Shown here: positions 8,185 to 15,690 of the stretch, one piece after another
Position numbering within the stretch: position 1 is the first letter of the stretch
Layout of the letters: every line of letters starts with the position of its first letter
NCBI GenBank assembly: GCA_947486505.1
Contig: CANKTT010000020.1
Coordinates: 1 to 16,617 of the forward strand
Direction: 5' to 3'
From: Actinomycetota bacterium
Lineage (GTDB): Bacteria; Actinomycetota; Actinomycetes; S36-B12; UBA5976
Length of the DNA: 16,617 nt
Notes under the pieces: model-generated
Databases searched by the model: none
Told to the model about the DNA's origin: nothing
Seen by the model: the letters and a program-made list of their open reading frames with translations, nothing else
Translations under genes and position numbers: made by a program

Positions 8185-9843
8185 CTATTCAGCCACTGGC
8201 TTTCCATATAAAAGGTCATCGGCGTCAATGATTCGGTAGGCATAACCCTGCTCGGCTAGGAACCTCTGACGATGGGCTGCAAAATCTGCATCTACAGTGT
8301 CGCGAGTGACGATTGTGTAGAAGTGAGCCGATCGCTTGTCACCCTTTGGACGAAGCACTCGGCCTAGTCGCTGAGCTTCTTCTTGTCTGGAACCAAAAGT
8401 GCCACTGATTTGAATTGCAACTCCGGCTTCCGGAAGGTCAACAGAAAAGTTCGCAACCTTGGAAACGACTAGTACCCGAGTTTCGCCCTCGCGGAAGGAT
8501 TGGAACAACCGCTCTCGCTCCTTGATTGGAGTCGCTCCGGTAATTGTTGGCACACCCAAGAAGGTACTGATCTCGTCGAGCTGATCTAGGTACTGTCCAA
8601 TAACCAGAATGTGATCATCCGGGTGCAAGTTAACTAAGTGCTCAACAACACGGTTCTTATAAGACGTAGTACTTGCTAATCGATAGCGTTCTTCAGGTTC
8701 TGCCATGGCATAGGCCAAGCGTTCAGCATCTGGCAAAGTCACGCGAACTTCGGCGCAATCGGCAGGAGCGATGTAACCCTGAGCTTCTATATCTTTCCAT
8801 GGTGCGTCATATCGCTTTGGACCGATCAGTGAAAAGACTTCGCCCTCCATACCATCTTCACGAACTAAGGTTGCGGTTAACCCCAGTCGTCGACGCGCTT
8901 GAATGTCTGCTGTGAACCTGAATACAGGGGCAGGGAGTAAATGTACTTCATCATAAATAATCAATCCCCAGTCACGCGCATCGAATAATTCCAAGTGAGC
9001 GTAAACACCTTGACGACGTGTAGTCATTACTTGGTAAGTCGCAATTGTCACTGGACGAATTTCTTTACGAGCGCCTGAGTACTCACCGATTTCTTCCTCG
9101 GTGAGTGTGGTGCGCTTAAGTAATTCCGCTTTCCACTGCCGAGCCGACACCGTATTAGTAACCAAAATCAAAGTGGTTGCGCCAGCAAGTGCCATCGCGG
9201 CAGCACCAACAATTGTTTTGCCCGCACCACAAGGAAGGACAACAACGCCAGAACCACCGTGCCAAAAACCTTCTGCTGCTTCGCGTTGGTAAGTGCGAAG
9301 TTCAAATGAATTCTCGGCAAGTGCGATCGGGTGTGCTTCACCATCGACGTAACCAGCTAAATCTTCAGCTGGCCAACCGAGTTTTAATAGCGCTTGCTTA
9401 ATGTTTCCACGTTCGCTGGCATGAACTGCAATGGTGTCTTCATCAATGCGCTTACCAACGAGTGGCTTAATCTTCTTGGAATGCAAAATCTCTTCCATGA
9501 CAGTTCGATCATTAGCGGTCAGAATAAGCCCATGAACTGGGTGCATATGTAATTGCAGGCGACCATAGCGCGCCATAGTTTCTGCTATGTCAACAAGCAA
9601 TGCGTGGGGAACTGGGTAGCGAGAATATTTCAGCAGCGTATCGACAACAGACTCGGCATCATGCATTGCGGCCCGAGCATTCCACAAGCCAAGTGGTGTG
9701 ATGCGGTAAGTGTGAATGTGTTCGGGCGCTCGTTCAAGTTCAGCAAACGGCGCAATCGCGTGGCGGCACTCACCGCTAAGCTCATGATCAATTTCTAAAA
9801 GCAACGTCTTGTCACTTTGAACAATCAATGGTCCATCAGTCAT
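8185..9843 (-). CDS. xpb: XPB/ERCC3-type DNA helicase (superfamily 2)
   Basis: Bacterial homologue of XPB, an ATP-dependent 3'-5' DNA helicase or translocase. The archaeal and mycobacterial relatives unwind DNA, and a role in repair is inferred. The product is 552 residues. The N-terminal region (1-175) includes the damage-recognition-like domain that precedes the motor. Helicase motifs in order: Q-like region RTYQREAAEGF (183-193), Walker A PCGAGKT (204-210), DEVH (298-301), LTATLVRED (322-330) with the XPB-specific RED motif (328-330), and motif VI QRLGRVLR (491-498). The acidic C-terminus resembles the family. The ATG at 9843 overlaps the upstream stop by one base (TAATG), so translation is coupled to the 767-residue partner gene. 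Confidence 0.95.
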   Translation of the reverse strand: MTDGPLIVQSDKTLLLEIDHELSGECRHAIAPFAELERAPEHIHTYRITPLGLWNARAAMHDAESVVDTLLKYSRYPVPHALLVDIAETMARYGRLQLHMHPVHGLILTANDRTVMEEILHSKKIKPLVGKRIDEDTIAVHASERGNIKQALLKLGWPAEDLAGYVDGEAHPIALAENSFELRTYQREAAEGFWHGGSGVVVLPCGAGKTIVGAAAMALAGATTLILVTNTVSARQWKAELLKRTTLTEEEIGEYSGARKEIRPVTIATYQVMTTRRQGVYAHLELFDARDWGLIIYDEVHLLPAPVFRFTADIQARRRLGLTATLVREDGMEGEVFSLIGPKRYDAPWKDIEAQGYIAPADCAEVRVTLPDAERLAYAMAEPEERYRLASTTSYKNRVVEHLVNLHPDDHILVIGQYLDQLDEISTFLGVPTITGATPIKERERLFQSFREGETRVLVVSKVANFSVDLPEAGVAIQISGTFGSRQEEAQRLGRVLRPKGDKRSAHFYTIVTRDTVDADFAAHRQRFLAEQGYAYRIIDADDLLYGKPVAE

Positions 9844-12146
9844 TATGCAGTTCCTTCTTCATCAACGTTCTCGGCAAGTTCTGCACCAGTTATTCGAGCT
9901 ATTGTGAAAGTGCGCACTTCATTAGTCCGCACATCAAAGGCTGTTAGGAATCCACCGGTAATTGTTAACGGCTCAACAATTCGTTCGCTGGTCATACCAC
10001 CTTTGTCGGCATAACCAATCCAAACTTCTTTACCCCGAGCCAAGGCGTCATTCAATAAGGTCAAAGTTTGCGAGGTCGTGCTGCGCGGACCATTAGTTGA
10101 AACTGGTTTGCTGGCATCCACGCGTTCCCCAGCCCGCAACGCCTTAACAGCCGCTGAAACCAACCGACTAGAAGGTCCAGTAACTGTGATCGGCGCGGCC
10201 GCAGCGCGAACTGAGGTTCGCTTGGTATCGGGGCGATGAATGAGTACTGCGCCTTCTGCACTTTCAGCCACAGGAGCATAACCACAGGCCCGAAGTTTTT
10301 CTAGCACGATGTCAGCTGGCGATGAACTGACCACAATGCCAGGCGCTAGAGAACGAAACTTAAGCGACGCGAGGCGACGATCGGCCTGAACTGTTGCAAC
10401 TAATTGCTCATCGTCACAACGTAAATAGATAGATGCCACACCAACCCGCAGCACCCCATGTTTGCGGGCAACATCTTCTATTAAGTAGGTGAGCGGCTGT
10501 GGCAAAGGCGTCTTGGAAAGAGCGGCTAAGAATTCAATAATGTCGTTTGCTGATTGGCCTTGATCGAGCGCTCGTCGAATTGAGTTTTCTGTGAAGCGGT
10601 AAGTAGTTGCAGCACCTGTTGATTCAACATCAGCAATTACAGCCATAGTCCGACGTTGATTTGCAGCTAAGCGACCAGGCGCCAGTGCAGTTAAGTCAGC
10701 TTGCACAATTATGTGATCAACCGGGTTAGGTAAAAGTGAACTGAGAACCTTGGTTGGATCATCACCCTTGGCTACGGCGCGGCCAAATGAAGTTAGTGAT
10801 CCAAGGGCAGTTACACCTAGGGTCTCTGCTTCCGTCAGAACTGCAGAAACTGCGGCAGCTCGAACCAATGAGGATCGTCTCGGTCGATGCCAATCTAAAT
10901 GCTCTGTAATGATCGTTGCACATGTAGTCGCACCATCATCTAGCCCAACGAAGATATCGAGCAACGAAATGCGTAGCGGATTGATGAAGCCACGCTCAAC
11001 TGCAGACGTTAATGAGTTAATTCGATCACCACCATCACCACCAACAACGTGAGGAGCACGAACCATGTCTCGCCAGGCCTGTGCCAATAAAGTCCATCGT
11101 GATGCATCATCAATACCGAGCCAACGATCATAAGCAGTTGTTGGTAGCCACCCGGCATTTGCATCAGCGCCTAATAAACCAGAAGCAAATGCAACTTCAA
11201 TAACAAGAGCTGTTAAGTGCTCGGAAACCCGAAGCAAATCCTTGGCCGTTGCCAAATCACGAATAGCAAGCCCACCTCCCCGTAACTGGGCAGGTGGTTC
11301 AATAGACCAGGCCTCGAGCAGAGTTTCAACCAGCCGAACAAAATCTAGTGCGGCGTGCGCTCCAGTGTCATTTACTCGCTTGAAATCAACTGAACTTAGT
11401 ACCGGTTTACCGCTGTCAGTTTTTATCTCTTTAAGCAACATTCCGTTGCGCAGTGAAATTGAAACTTCCCTTGGGACTACAACAGATGTATCGCTGATGG
11501 GAACAATCAATTCACGTGCCAGTAGCCATTCCAGTGGGGACTTAGCATCTTCAATTCGCACGGAACGATTGGCTTGGCGCATTGTTCCAGCTGGCGTACC
11601 CCATAACAGTTGATTCATGATGTCGCGAACCTCATCAGGACCACTAGCAAGAGTTTTTTCTGCCAGATTTTTCTTTGTTGCGTAATCCCGAACCATTCGT
11701 CGAGACTCAGCAAACGAGGCTGCAAGTCCGCATGGGTATGCACCAAAAGATTCTCGGGCTACTCGAACTAAATGAAGTTCGTCGTCATCACCCCAGACCA
11801 GAGCGCTTAAGAGCAATCGATCAATTGCGGCATCGATGGCGTTTGAGATGTAGCCAACAGCTCCGTCAAGTCCGGCATGTATTTCGATGCGAGAAGTTGG
11901 ATCAGGCAACGCAGCTAAGACCTCGCAAACACTCAGCTCAATATGATTGAGAGTATCGAGCGCAGCGCTAACGCTAGGGGAAGTTGTAGCTCTAACAGCC
12001 AGTTGACCTAAGTCAGTTGGAACCGGGTGAAGTAGATCTGGGCGCGTTGCGAATAGGAGCTCTAGTTGTTCGTCACTCCTTTGACGTAGATCATCAGCCA
12101 AAGACCTCGGGCGGGTTGCGGTTTCAGTCTTTTTGGAAGTGCTCAT
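9843..12146 (-). CDS. Helicase-C3 (XPB/Ssl2-associated) protein with C-terminal WYL-like domain
   Basis: Large protein (767 residues) found directly upstream of XPB in many actinobacteria; its biochemical role is undefined. The N-terminal ~280 residues are helical (DLRQRSDEQLELLFATRPDLLHPVP, 19-43) with winged-helix character. A conserved block around PVDHIIVQADLTALAPG (475-491) through GVASIYLRCDDEQ (569-581) matches the helicase-C3 domain found next to XPB. Near the C-terminus, VWIGYADKGGMTSERIVEP (708-726) and FLTAFDVRTNEVRTFTIARI (733-752) resemble a WYL ligand- or nucleic-acid-sensing domain. TAACGT lies 6 nt before the ATG and no Shine-Dalgarno is visible, so the transcript is probably leaderless. 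With XPB it forms a two-gene operon; it may load or regulate the helicase (inference). Confidence 0.88.
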   Translation of the reverse strand: MSTSKKTETATRPRSLADDLRQRSDEQLELLFATRPDLLHPVPTDLGQLAVRATTSPSVSAALDTLNHIELSVCEVLAALPDPTSRIEIHAGLDGAVGYISNAIDAAIDRLLLSALVWGDDDELHLVRVARESFGAYPCGLAASFAESRRMVRDYATKKNLAEKTLASGPDEVRDIMNQLLWGTPAGTMRQANRSVRIEDAKSPLEWLLARELIVPISDTSVVVPREVSISLRNGMLLKEIKTDSGKPVLSSVDFKRVNDTGAHAALDFVRLVETLLEAWSIEPPAQLRGGGLAIRDLATAKDLLRVSEHLTALVIEVAFASGLLGADANAGWLPTTAYDRWLGIDDASRWTLLAQAWRDMVRAPHVVGGDGGDRINSLTSAVERGFINPLRISLLDIFVGLDDGATTCATIITEHLDWHRPRRSSLVRAAAVSAVLTEAETLGVTALGSLTSFGRAVAKGDDPTKVLSSLLPNPVDHIIVQADLTALAPGRLAANQRRTMAVIADVESTGAATTYRFTENSIRRALDQGQSANDIIEFLAALSKTPLPQPLTYLIEDVARKHGVLRVGVASIYLRCDDEQLVATVQADRRLASLKFRSLAPGIVVSSSPADIVLEKLRACGYAPVAESAEGAVLIHRPDTKRTSVRAAAAPITVTGPSSRLVSAAVKALRAGERVDASKPVSTNGPRSTTSQTLTLLNDALARGKEVWIGYADKGGMTSERIVEPLTITGGFLTAFDVRTNEVRTFTIARITGAELAENVDEEGTA

Positions 12147-12152
12147 CTTTCT

Positions 12153-12158
12153 ACGTTA
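12153..12158 (-). promoter_or_regulatory. Probable -10 box of the helicase-partner/XPB operon
   Basis: On the minus strand TAACGT fits TAnnnT and ends 6 nt before the ATG at 12146. No Shine-Dalgarno lies in between, consistent with a leaderless transcript. No -35 is recognisable. Confidence 0.45.
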
Positions 12159-12249
12159 CGCGGTTTTAGTTGGTTAGCGCCACTTGAGAATTGTTGCTTT
12201 GGGTCGTGTATAGAGCGCTAAAACCTCAGGTTTGGGCGGATTCGGACTT

Positions 12250-12278
12250 TTCATCTACCCTTGAGTAAGGCATACATT
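12250..12278 (+). promoter_or_regulatory. Candidate cold-shock gene promoter
   Basis: TTCATC (12250-12255) and TACATT (12273-12278) are 17 nt apart, giving a leader of about 35 nt before the GTG at 12320. An upstream TATAGA (12209-12214) is an alternative that would give a leader of about 100 nt. Neither match is strong. Confidence 0.35.
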
Positions 12279-12319
12279 TAATGAATGTCACATAAAGTAA
12301 CCAGCGCAAGGAGAACACC

Positions 12320-12703
12320 GTGCCTACAGGCAAAGTGAAGTGGTACGACACCGAGAAGGGCTTCGGATTCCTTCAAACGGATGAAGGCGAAGAAGTCTTT
12401 TTGCATGCCTCCGCACTCCCAGCTGGAACCTTAACTTTAAAGAATGGCACCCGCTGTGAGTTTGGCGTGGCTGATGGCAAGCGTGGAATGCAGGCACTTT
12501 CTGTGCGCATTCTGGAAGTTCCGCCGAGTGTTGCCAAGACCGGTCGTAAAGATGCGGAAGACATGGCGATTGTCCTAGAAGATGTCATCAAACTTCTTGA
12601 TGGTTATGCCGGAAATCTTCGTCGTGGACGTTACCCGGATGACAAGCAAACTGAAAAACTTGTAGCTGTGCTCCGCGGTGTAGCAGATCAGATTGATGTG
12701 TAA
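12320..12703 (+). CDS. Cold-shock domain protein with C-terminal extension
   Basis: Small nucleic-acid-binding protein of the Csp family, expected to act as a single-stranded RNA/DNA chaperone in the cytosol. The product is 127 residues, about twice the classic 67-70. The cold-shock domain (1-66) has the RNP1-like KGFGFL (13-18) and RNP2-like VFLHAS (26-31). A helical extension follows (about 76-127, EDMAIVLEDVIKLLDGYAGNLRRGRYPDD and so on), the arrangement seen in longer actinobacterial Csps. The start is GTG with AAGGAG (12308-12313) 6 nt upstream. It is divergent from the XPB operon across 173 nt. Its stop is followed at once by the DUF3027 start in the same frame. Confidence 0.95.
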   Translation: MPTGKVKWYDTEKGFGFLQTDEGEEVFLHASALPAGTLTLKNGTRCEFGVADGKRGMQALSVRILEVPPSVAKTGRKDAEDMAIVLEDVIKLLDGYAGNLRRGRYPDDKQTEKLVAVLRGVADQIDV

Positions 12704-13693
12704 TTGAATACTGCAACTTCAGCGATCGACTTAGCCCGATCCGCGCTTCTTGAATCCATTCCTGCTGACCATGTCGGCAAGGTTCTAGATTCGGTTGTCG
12801 AGCCATCTGAAGATCCGACAGTAACAATTACCAGTTACACCTTCGAGTGCACTTCATCTGGATACCCAGGCTGGTATTGGGAAGTGAGTCTGGTTGAAGT
12901 TAATGGCCAGGTTGAACTTTCGGTGAGTGAAGTAAACCTATTGCCAGGTTCCGCTGCATTGGTACCAGAACAGTGGAAGCCTTGGGCTGATCGCGTTGAA
13001 GCTGGCGACTTAGGCGTTGGTGACCTATTGCCAATCTCTGACGATGATGACCGATTAACTGCAGGCTTCACTGCACTTGGCGACCTTGAAGAATTGCCCG
13101 ATGATCTTGCGCCATTGCATCCCGCGCAATGGGAACTTGGTTTAGGCCGCGAAAAAGTTTTAAGCACGGTTGGACTAGAGCGGGCAGTCGATCGTTGGTT
13201 TGAAAAACTAAACGGACCTCGTTCAGCAATGGCTAAGTCAGCTCCTGCTAATTGTGGTTCATGTGGCTTCTTGGTTGCAATCGGTGGATCGATCGGTCAA
13301 GTCTTTGGAGTTTGCGGAAATGAATTTGGCGCAGCCGATGGTCAAGTTGTCGCAACGACATTTGGTTGTGGTGCGCATTCATCAGTGCGTGTGCAGCAAT
13401 CAACTCCAATCCCGGTTGTTGACTTAGTTATCGATGATCGCGCAGATGAGCAAAGCGACTCAATAGATCTTCCGGATTACATAGCTGATCCAGAGACAGT
13501 CGATACAGATGAAACTGAATTGATTGATTCTGATGAAGATGAAGAGCGCGGTGAAACTATCGCTTCGGAATTTGCAATGAAAGATGCAGTAGAAGCAATC
13601 GAAGCTGCAACGGAAATTATTGAAATGGAAAACTTGGATTCAGACGAATCTGAGGTTGACATTGCAGATTTTTATGGAGATGAAGACAAGTAA
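12704..13693 (+). CDS. DUF3027 family protein
   Basis: Actinobacterial conserved protein of unknown function, 329 residues. The N-terminal domain has the family's TSYTFECTSSGYPGWYWEV (43-61) and VPEQWKPWADRVEAGDLGVGDLLP (87-110). A probable zinc-binding cluster follows: NCGSC (183-187), VCGN (203-206) and FGCGAH (220-225), giving cysteines 184, 187, 204 and 222. The C-terminal ~90 residues are very acidic and probably disordered. The start is a TTG directly after the csp TAA, in the same frame, without a Shine-Dalgarno, so translation should depend on re-initiation after csp. No better start lies nearby downstream. The gene ends 7 nt from the convergent DUF2530 gene. Confidence 0.85.
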   Translation: MNTATSAIDLARSALLESIPADHVGKVLDSVVEPSEDPTVTITSYTFECTSSGYPGWYWEVSLVEVNGQVELSVSEVNLLPGSAALVPEQWKPWADRVEAGDLGVGDLLPISDDDDRLTAGFTALGDLEELPDDLAPLHPAQWELGLGREKVLSTVGLERAVDRWFEKLNGPRSAMAKSAPANCGSCGFLVAIGGSIGQVFGVCGNEFGAADGQVVATTFGCGAHSSVRVQQSTPIPVVDLVIDDRADEQSDSIDLPDYIADPETVDTDETELIDSDEDEERGETIASEFAMKDAVEAIEAATEIIEMENLDSDESEVDIADFYGDEDK

Positions 13694-13700
13694 CCAGCAG

Positions 13701-13982
13701 TTATTTGTAACGCTCAATTCGAGCTGCACGTCGCTTGGTGTAACGCATTCCAAGTAAGCCAAGAACGATTCCAGCAACACCAATAGCGATCCAATTGTCT
13801 CGGCCATCAGCCTCAAGTTGCTCGCGCATAAAAACCATAATTAACGTTGCTACCGACCAGATAACTGTGCCCACTGTGACTGCAGTGATTCCATTTACTT
13901 CAAGTGGCGTGAGTTCATGTTTCGAAGACTGCACGCCAGCAGATGACTGGGACTCGTTCAGAGAGTCTGCACTATTACTCAC
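13701..13982 (-). CDS. DUF2530 family small membrane protein
   Basis: Conserved actinobacterial membrane protein of unknown function, 93 residues. A polar Ser-rich N-terminus (1-28) is followed by a first hydrophobic helix (about 30-52, NGITAVTVGTVIWSVATLIM). A short polar loop (REQLEADGRDN) leads to a second helix (about 64-79, WIAIGVAGIVLGLLGM) and a strongly basic cytoplasmic tail (YTKRRAARIERYK), giving both ends in the cytoplasm. The start is GTG at 13982, with TAGTGT 7 nt upstream and no Shine-Dalgarno, so probably leaderless. It is divergent from the NCS2 permease across only 23 nt and convergent with DUF3027. Confidence 0.85.
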   Translation of the reverse strand: MSNSADSLNESQSSAGVQSSKHELTPLEVNGITAVTVGTVIWSVATLIMVFMREQLEADGRDNWIAIGVAGIVLGLLGMRYTKRRAARIERYK

Positions 13983-13988
13983 AAGTAG

Positions 13989-14002
13989 GACACTAGCGTG
14001 TC
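13989..14002. promoter_or_regulatory. Overlapping divergent promoters / inverted repeat
   Basis: GACAC, TAGC, GTGTC is an inverted repeat in the 23-nt gap between two divergent starts. It contains TAGTGT on the minus strand (13995-13990, 7 nt from the DUF2530 GTG) and TAGCGT on the plus strand (13994-13999, 6 nt from the permease ATG). The two -10-like boxes share two base pairs. It could also be an operator. Confidence 0.45.
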
Positions 14003-14005
14003 GTT

Positions 14006-15481
14006 ATGGAAACCACTACAAAAACAACGGGCACACCGGCATGGGATCGCTATTTCCACATGACCGAGCGTGGCTCAAATCTTGGGACTGAAGTACGCGG
14101 CGGCATTGTCACTTTTGTGACTATGGCCTACATCGTGGTACTTAACCCACTTATCGTCGGTACCGCTAAGGACATCAATGGGAATTTCCCAGGTGGTGGC
14201 CAAGACATCGGGGTAGCAATTTCGTTGGTGGCTGCGGCTACTGCGCTTGTTGCAGGCCTGATGACAATCTTCATGGGTGTGTATGGACGTTTCCCTATCG
14301 CAATCGCAGCCGGTCTAGGACTAAACGGATTCTTGGCATTTGGCCTGGCTCCTTACATGACTTGGGCTCAAGCGTTTGGCTTAGTTGTCATCGAAGGTTT
14401 CATTGTTTTGCTTTTGGTTCTGACGGGATTCCGCACTGCGGTTTTCCACGCAGTGCCAGATGCATTGAAGTATTCAATCGGTGCTGGTATCGGTTTATTC
14501 ATCGCACTTATCGGCTTAGTTGATGCTGGTGTTGTTCGCCCAGGCGTTCCACTAATCACATTCGCTGTCTACGGCGAACTGGCCGGCTGGCCAATCTTTA
14601 CGTTCGTGTTTGGACTTCTCCTCATGGTCGTATTGGTTGCCCTTCGTAAGCGCGCTGCAATCTTGATCGGTTTGTTGGTAACAACTGCGCTTGCAGTATT
14701 ACTAGAAACCACTCAAAAGATTGGTGGCTCAAACACCGATCCATCAGCTCCAGGACTAGAAAACCCAATGGGTTGGAACTTAAACGTTCCAGCAATTCCA
14801 GAAACTTTGATTGGGTACGTTGATCCAACTCCATTGTTTGACATCGACATCTTTGGTGCATTCGGTGCGATTGGCGCATTGGCCGCTGGGCTTGCAGTGT
14901 TCTCGTTGTTGCTTAGCGACTTCTTTGACACCATTGGAACTGTCACAGGTCTATCTGCTGAAGCGGACTTAATGACAGCTGATGGCGAAGTTGAACACCT
15001 TGGCGAAATCTTGGCCGTTGACTCGATTGCAGCGATTGCAGGTGGTTTGGCTGGTACTTCCTCCAACACCGCTTACATCGAATCTGCATCAGGTATCGGC
15101 GATGGCGCTCGCACTGGTATCGCCAGCCTAGTAACTGGAACTTTGTTCTTGCTAGCGATGTTTATTGCACCGCTAACCAAGATTGTTCCTTACGAGGCAG
15201 CCGCACCAGCTTTGGTGATCGTTGGATTCTTGATGATGACTCAAATTCGTCATATCCCATTTGATGATTATGCAATTGCGATTCCATCGTTCTTGACGAT
15301 CATCTTGATGCCATTCACATACTCGATCACAAATGGTATCGGCGCAGGCATGGTTTCCTACGTTGCTATCAAGGTCGCTCAAGGCAAGTCAAAGGAAGTT
15401 TCAGGATTGATGTGGATTATCGCCGCAGCATTCATGATCTACTTCGCAGTGAACCCATTAAAGGGACTGTTCGGCTTGTAA
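14006..15481 (+). CDS. NCS2 family purine permease (AzgA/PbuG type)
   Basis: Inner-membrane nucleobase importer of the NCS2 family, subgroup COG2252, whose known members carry adenine, guanine and hypoxanthine with protons. The product is 491 residues. After a polar N-terminus (FHMTERGSNLGTEVRGG, 17-33) about 12-14 membrane segments follow, beginning with IVTFVTMAYIVVLNPLI (34-50). Family motifs: GLGLNGFLAF (103-112), SDFFDTIGTVTG (304-315), and GTSSNTAYIESASGIGDGARTG (350-371), the substrate-site signature of the AzgA branch. The ATG at 14006 has no Shine-Dalgarno and is probably leaderless. A GC-rich hairpin follows the stop. Specificity for a particular purine cannot be read here. Confidence 0.93.
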   Translation: METTTKTTGTPAWDRYFHMTERGSNLGTEVRGGIVTFVTMAYIVVLNPLIVGTAKDINGNFPGGGQDIGVAISLVAAATALVAGLMTIFMGVYGRFPIAIAAGLGLNGFLAFGLAPYMTWAQAFGLVVIEGFIVLLLVLTGFRTAVFHAVPDALKYSIGAGIGLFIALIGLVDAGVVRPGVPLITFAVYGELAGWPIFTFVFGLLLMVVLVALRKRAAILIGLLVTTALAVLLETTQKIGGSNTDPSAPGLENPMGWNLNVPAIPETLIGYVDPTPLFDIDIFGAFGAIGALAAGLAVFSLLLSDFFDTIGTVTGLSAEADLMTADGEVEHLGEILAVDSIAAIAGGLAGTSSNTAYIESASGIGDGARTGIASLVTGTLFLLAMFIAPLTKIVPYEAAAPALVIVGFLMMTQIRHIPFDDYAIAIPSFLTIILMPFTYSITNGIGAGMVSYVAIKVAQGKSKEVSGLMWIIAAAFMIYFAVNPLKGLFGL

Positions 15482-15494
15482 AAACAAAGTCTTT

Positions 15495-15523
15495 GGGGCG
15501 TACCGTGCAAAACGGTGCGCCCC
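15495..15523 (+). terminator. Terminator hairpin after the purine permease
   Basis: GGGGCGTACCG (15495-15505) and CGGTGCGCCCC (15513-15523) form an 11-bp stem (one wobble) around TGCAAAA, 13 nt past the stop. No T-run follows. This is the strongest stem in the window. Confidence 0.8.
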
Positions 15524-15582
15524 ATTGCTATGCCAAGGTGTTACAACAAGTATTCAATGTCCGAATTTCGCGCTTCATAAGT

Positions 15583-15588
15583 TATTGT
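15583..15588 (+). promoter_or_regulatory. Probable -10 box of the 30-residue ORF
   Basis: TATTGT ends 6 nt before the ATG at 15595, and no Shine-Dalgarno is present, as expected for a leaderless transcript. No clear -35. Confidence 0.4.
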
Positions 15589-15594
15589 TAAACC

Positions 15595-15687
15595 ATGAAT
15601 CCACGCACGCGCCGAATCGTCACAATCGTTGTACTTGTCAGCTTCTTCGTTGCAGTTATGGCCGCAGCGGTTACTCCTTATTTATAA
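15595..15687 (+). CDS. 30-residue single-pass membrane protein (putative)
   Basis: Very short ORF of 30 residues. A basic N-terminus (MNPRTRR) is followed by one hydrophobic helix (about 8-27, IVTIVVLVSFFVAVMAAAVT) and the end PYL. The layout fits a small membrane protein with the N-terminus inside the cell. It has a -10-like box at leaderless distance, sits between the permease terminator and the convergent MFS gene, and ends only 3 nt from the MFS stop, as other genes here do. No family is recognised; a regulator or subunit of a membrane complex is only a guess. It could be chance, but the charge and hydrophobicity pattern argues against that. Confidence 0.55.
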   Translation: MNPRTRRIVTIVVLVSFFVAVMAAAVTPYL

Positions 15688-15690
15688 GTA

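Noticed and set aside
8185..12146. Defence island built on a helicase plus WYL-domain protein
   Set aside because: WYL domains and helicases occur in phage defence, but the XPB signature (RED motif), the conserved actinobacterial gene order and the absence of nuclease, toxin or mobile genes nearby point to housekeeping.
12261..12279. HspR HAIR operator upstream of the cold-shock gene
   Set aside because: CTTGAGT resembles one HAIR half-site, but no ACTCAAG follows at the required spacing.
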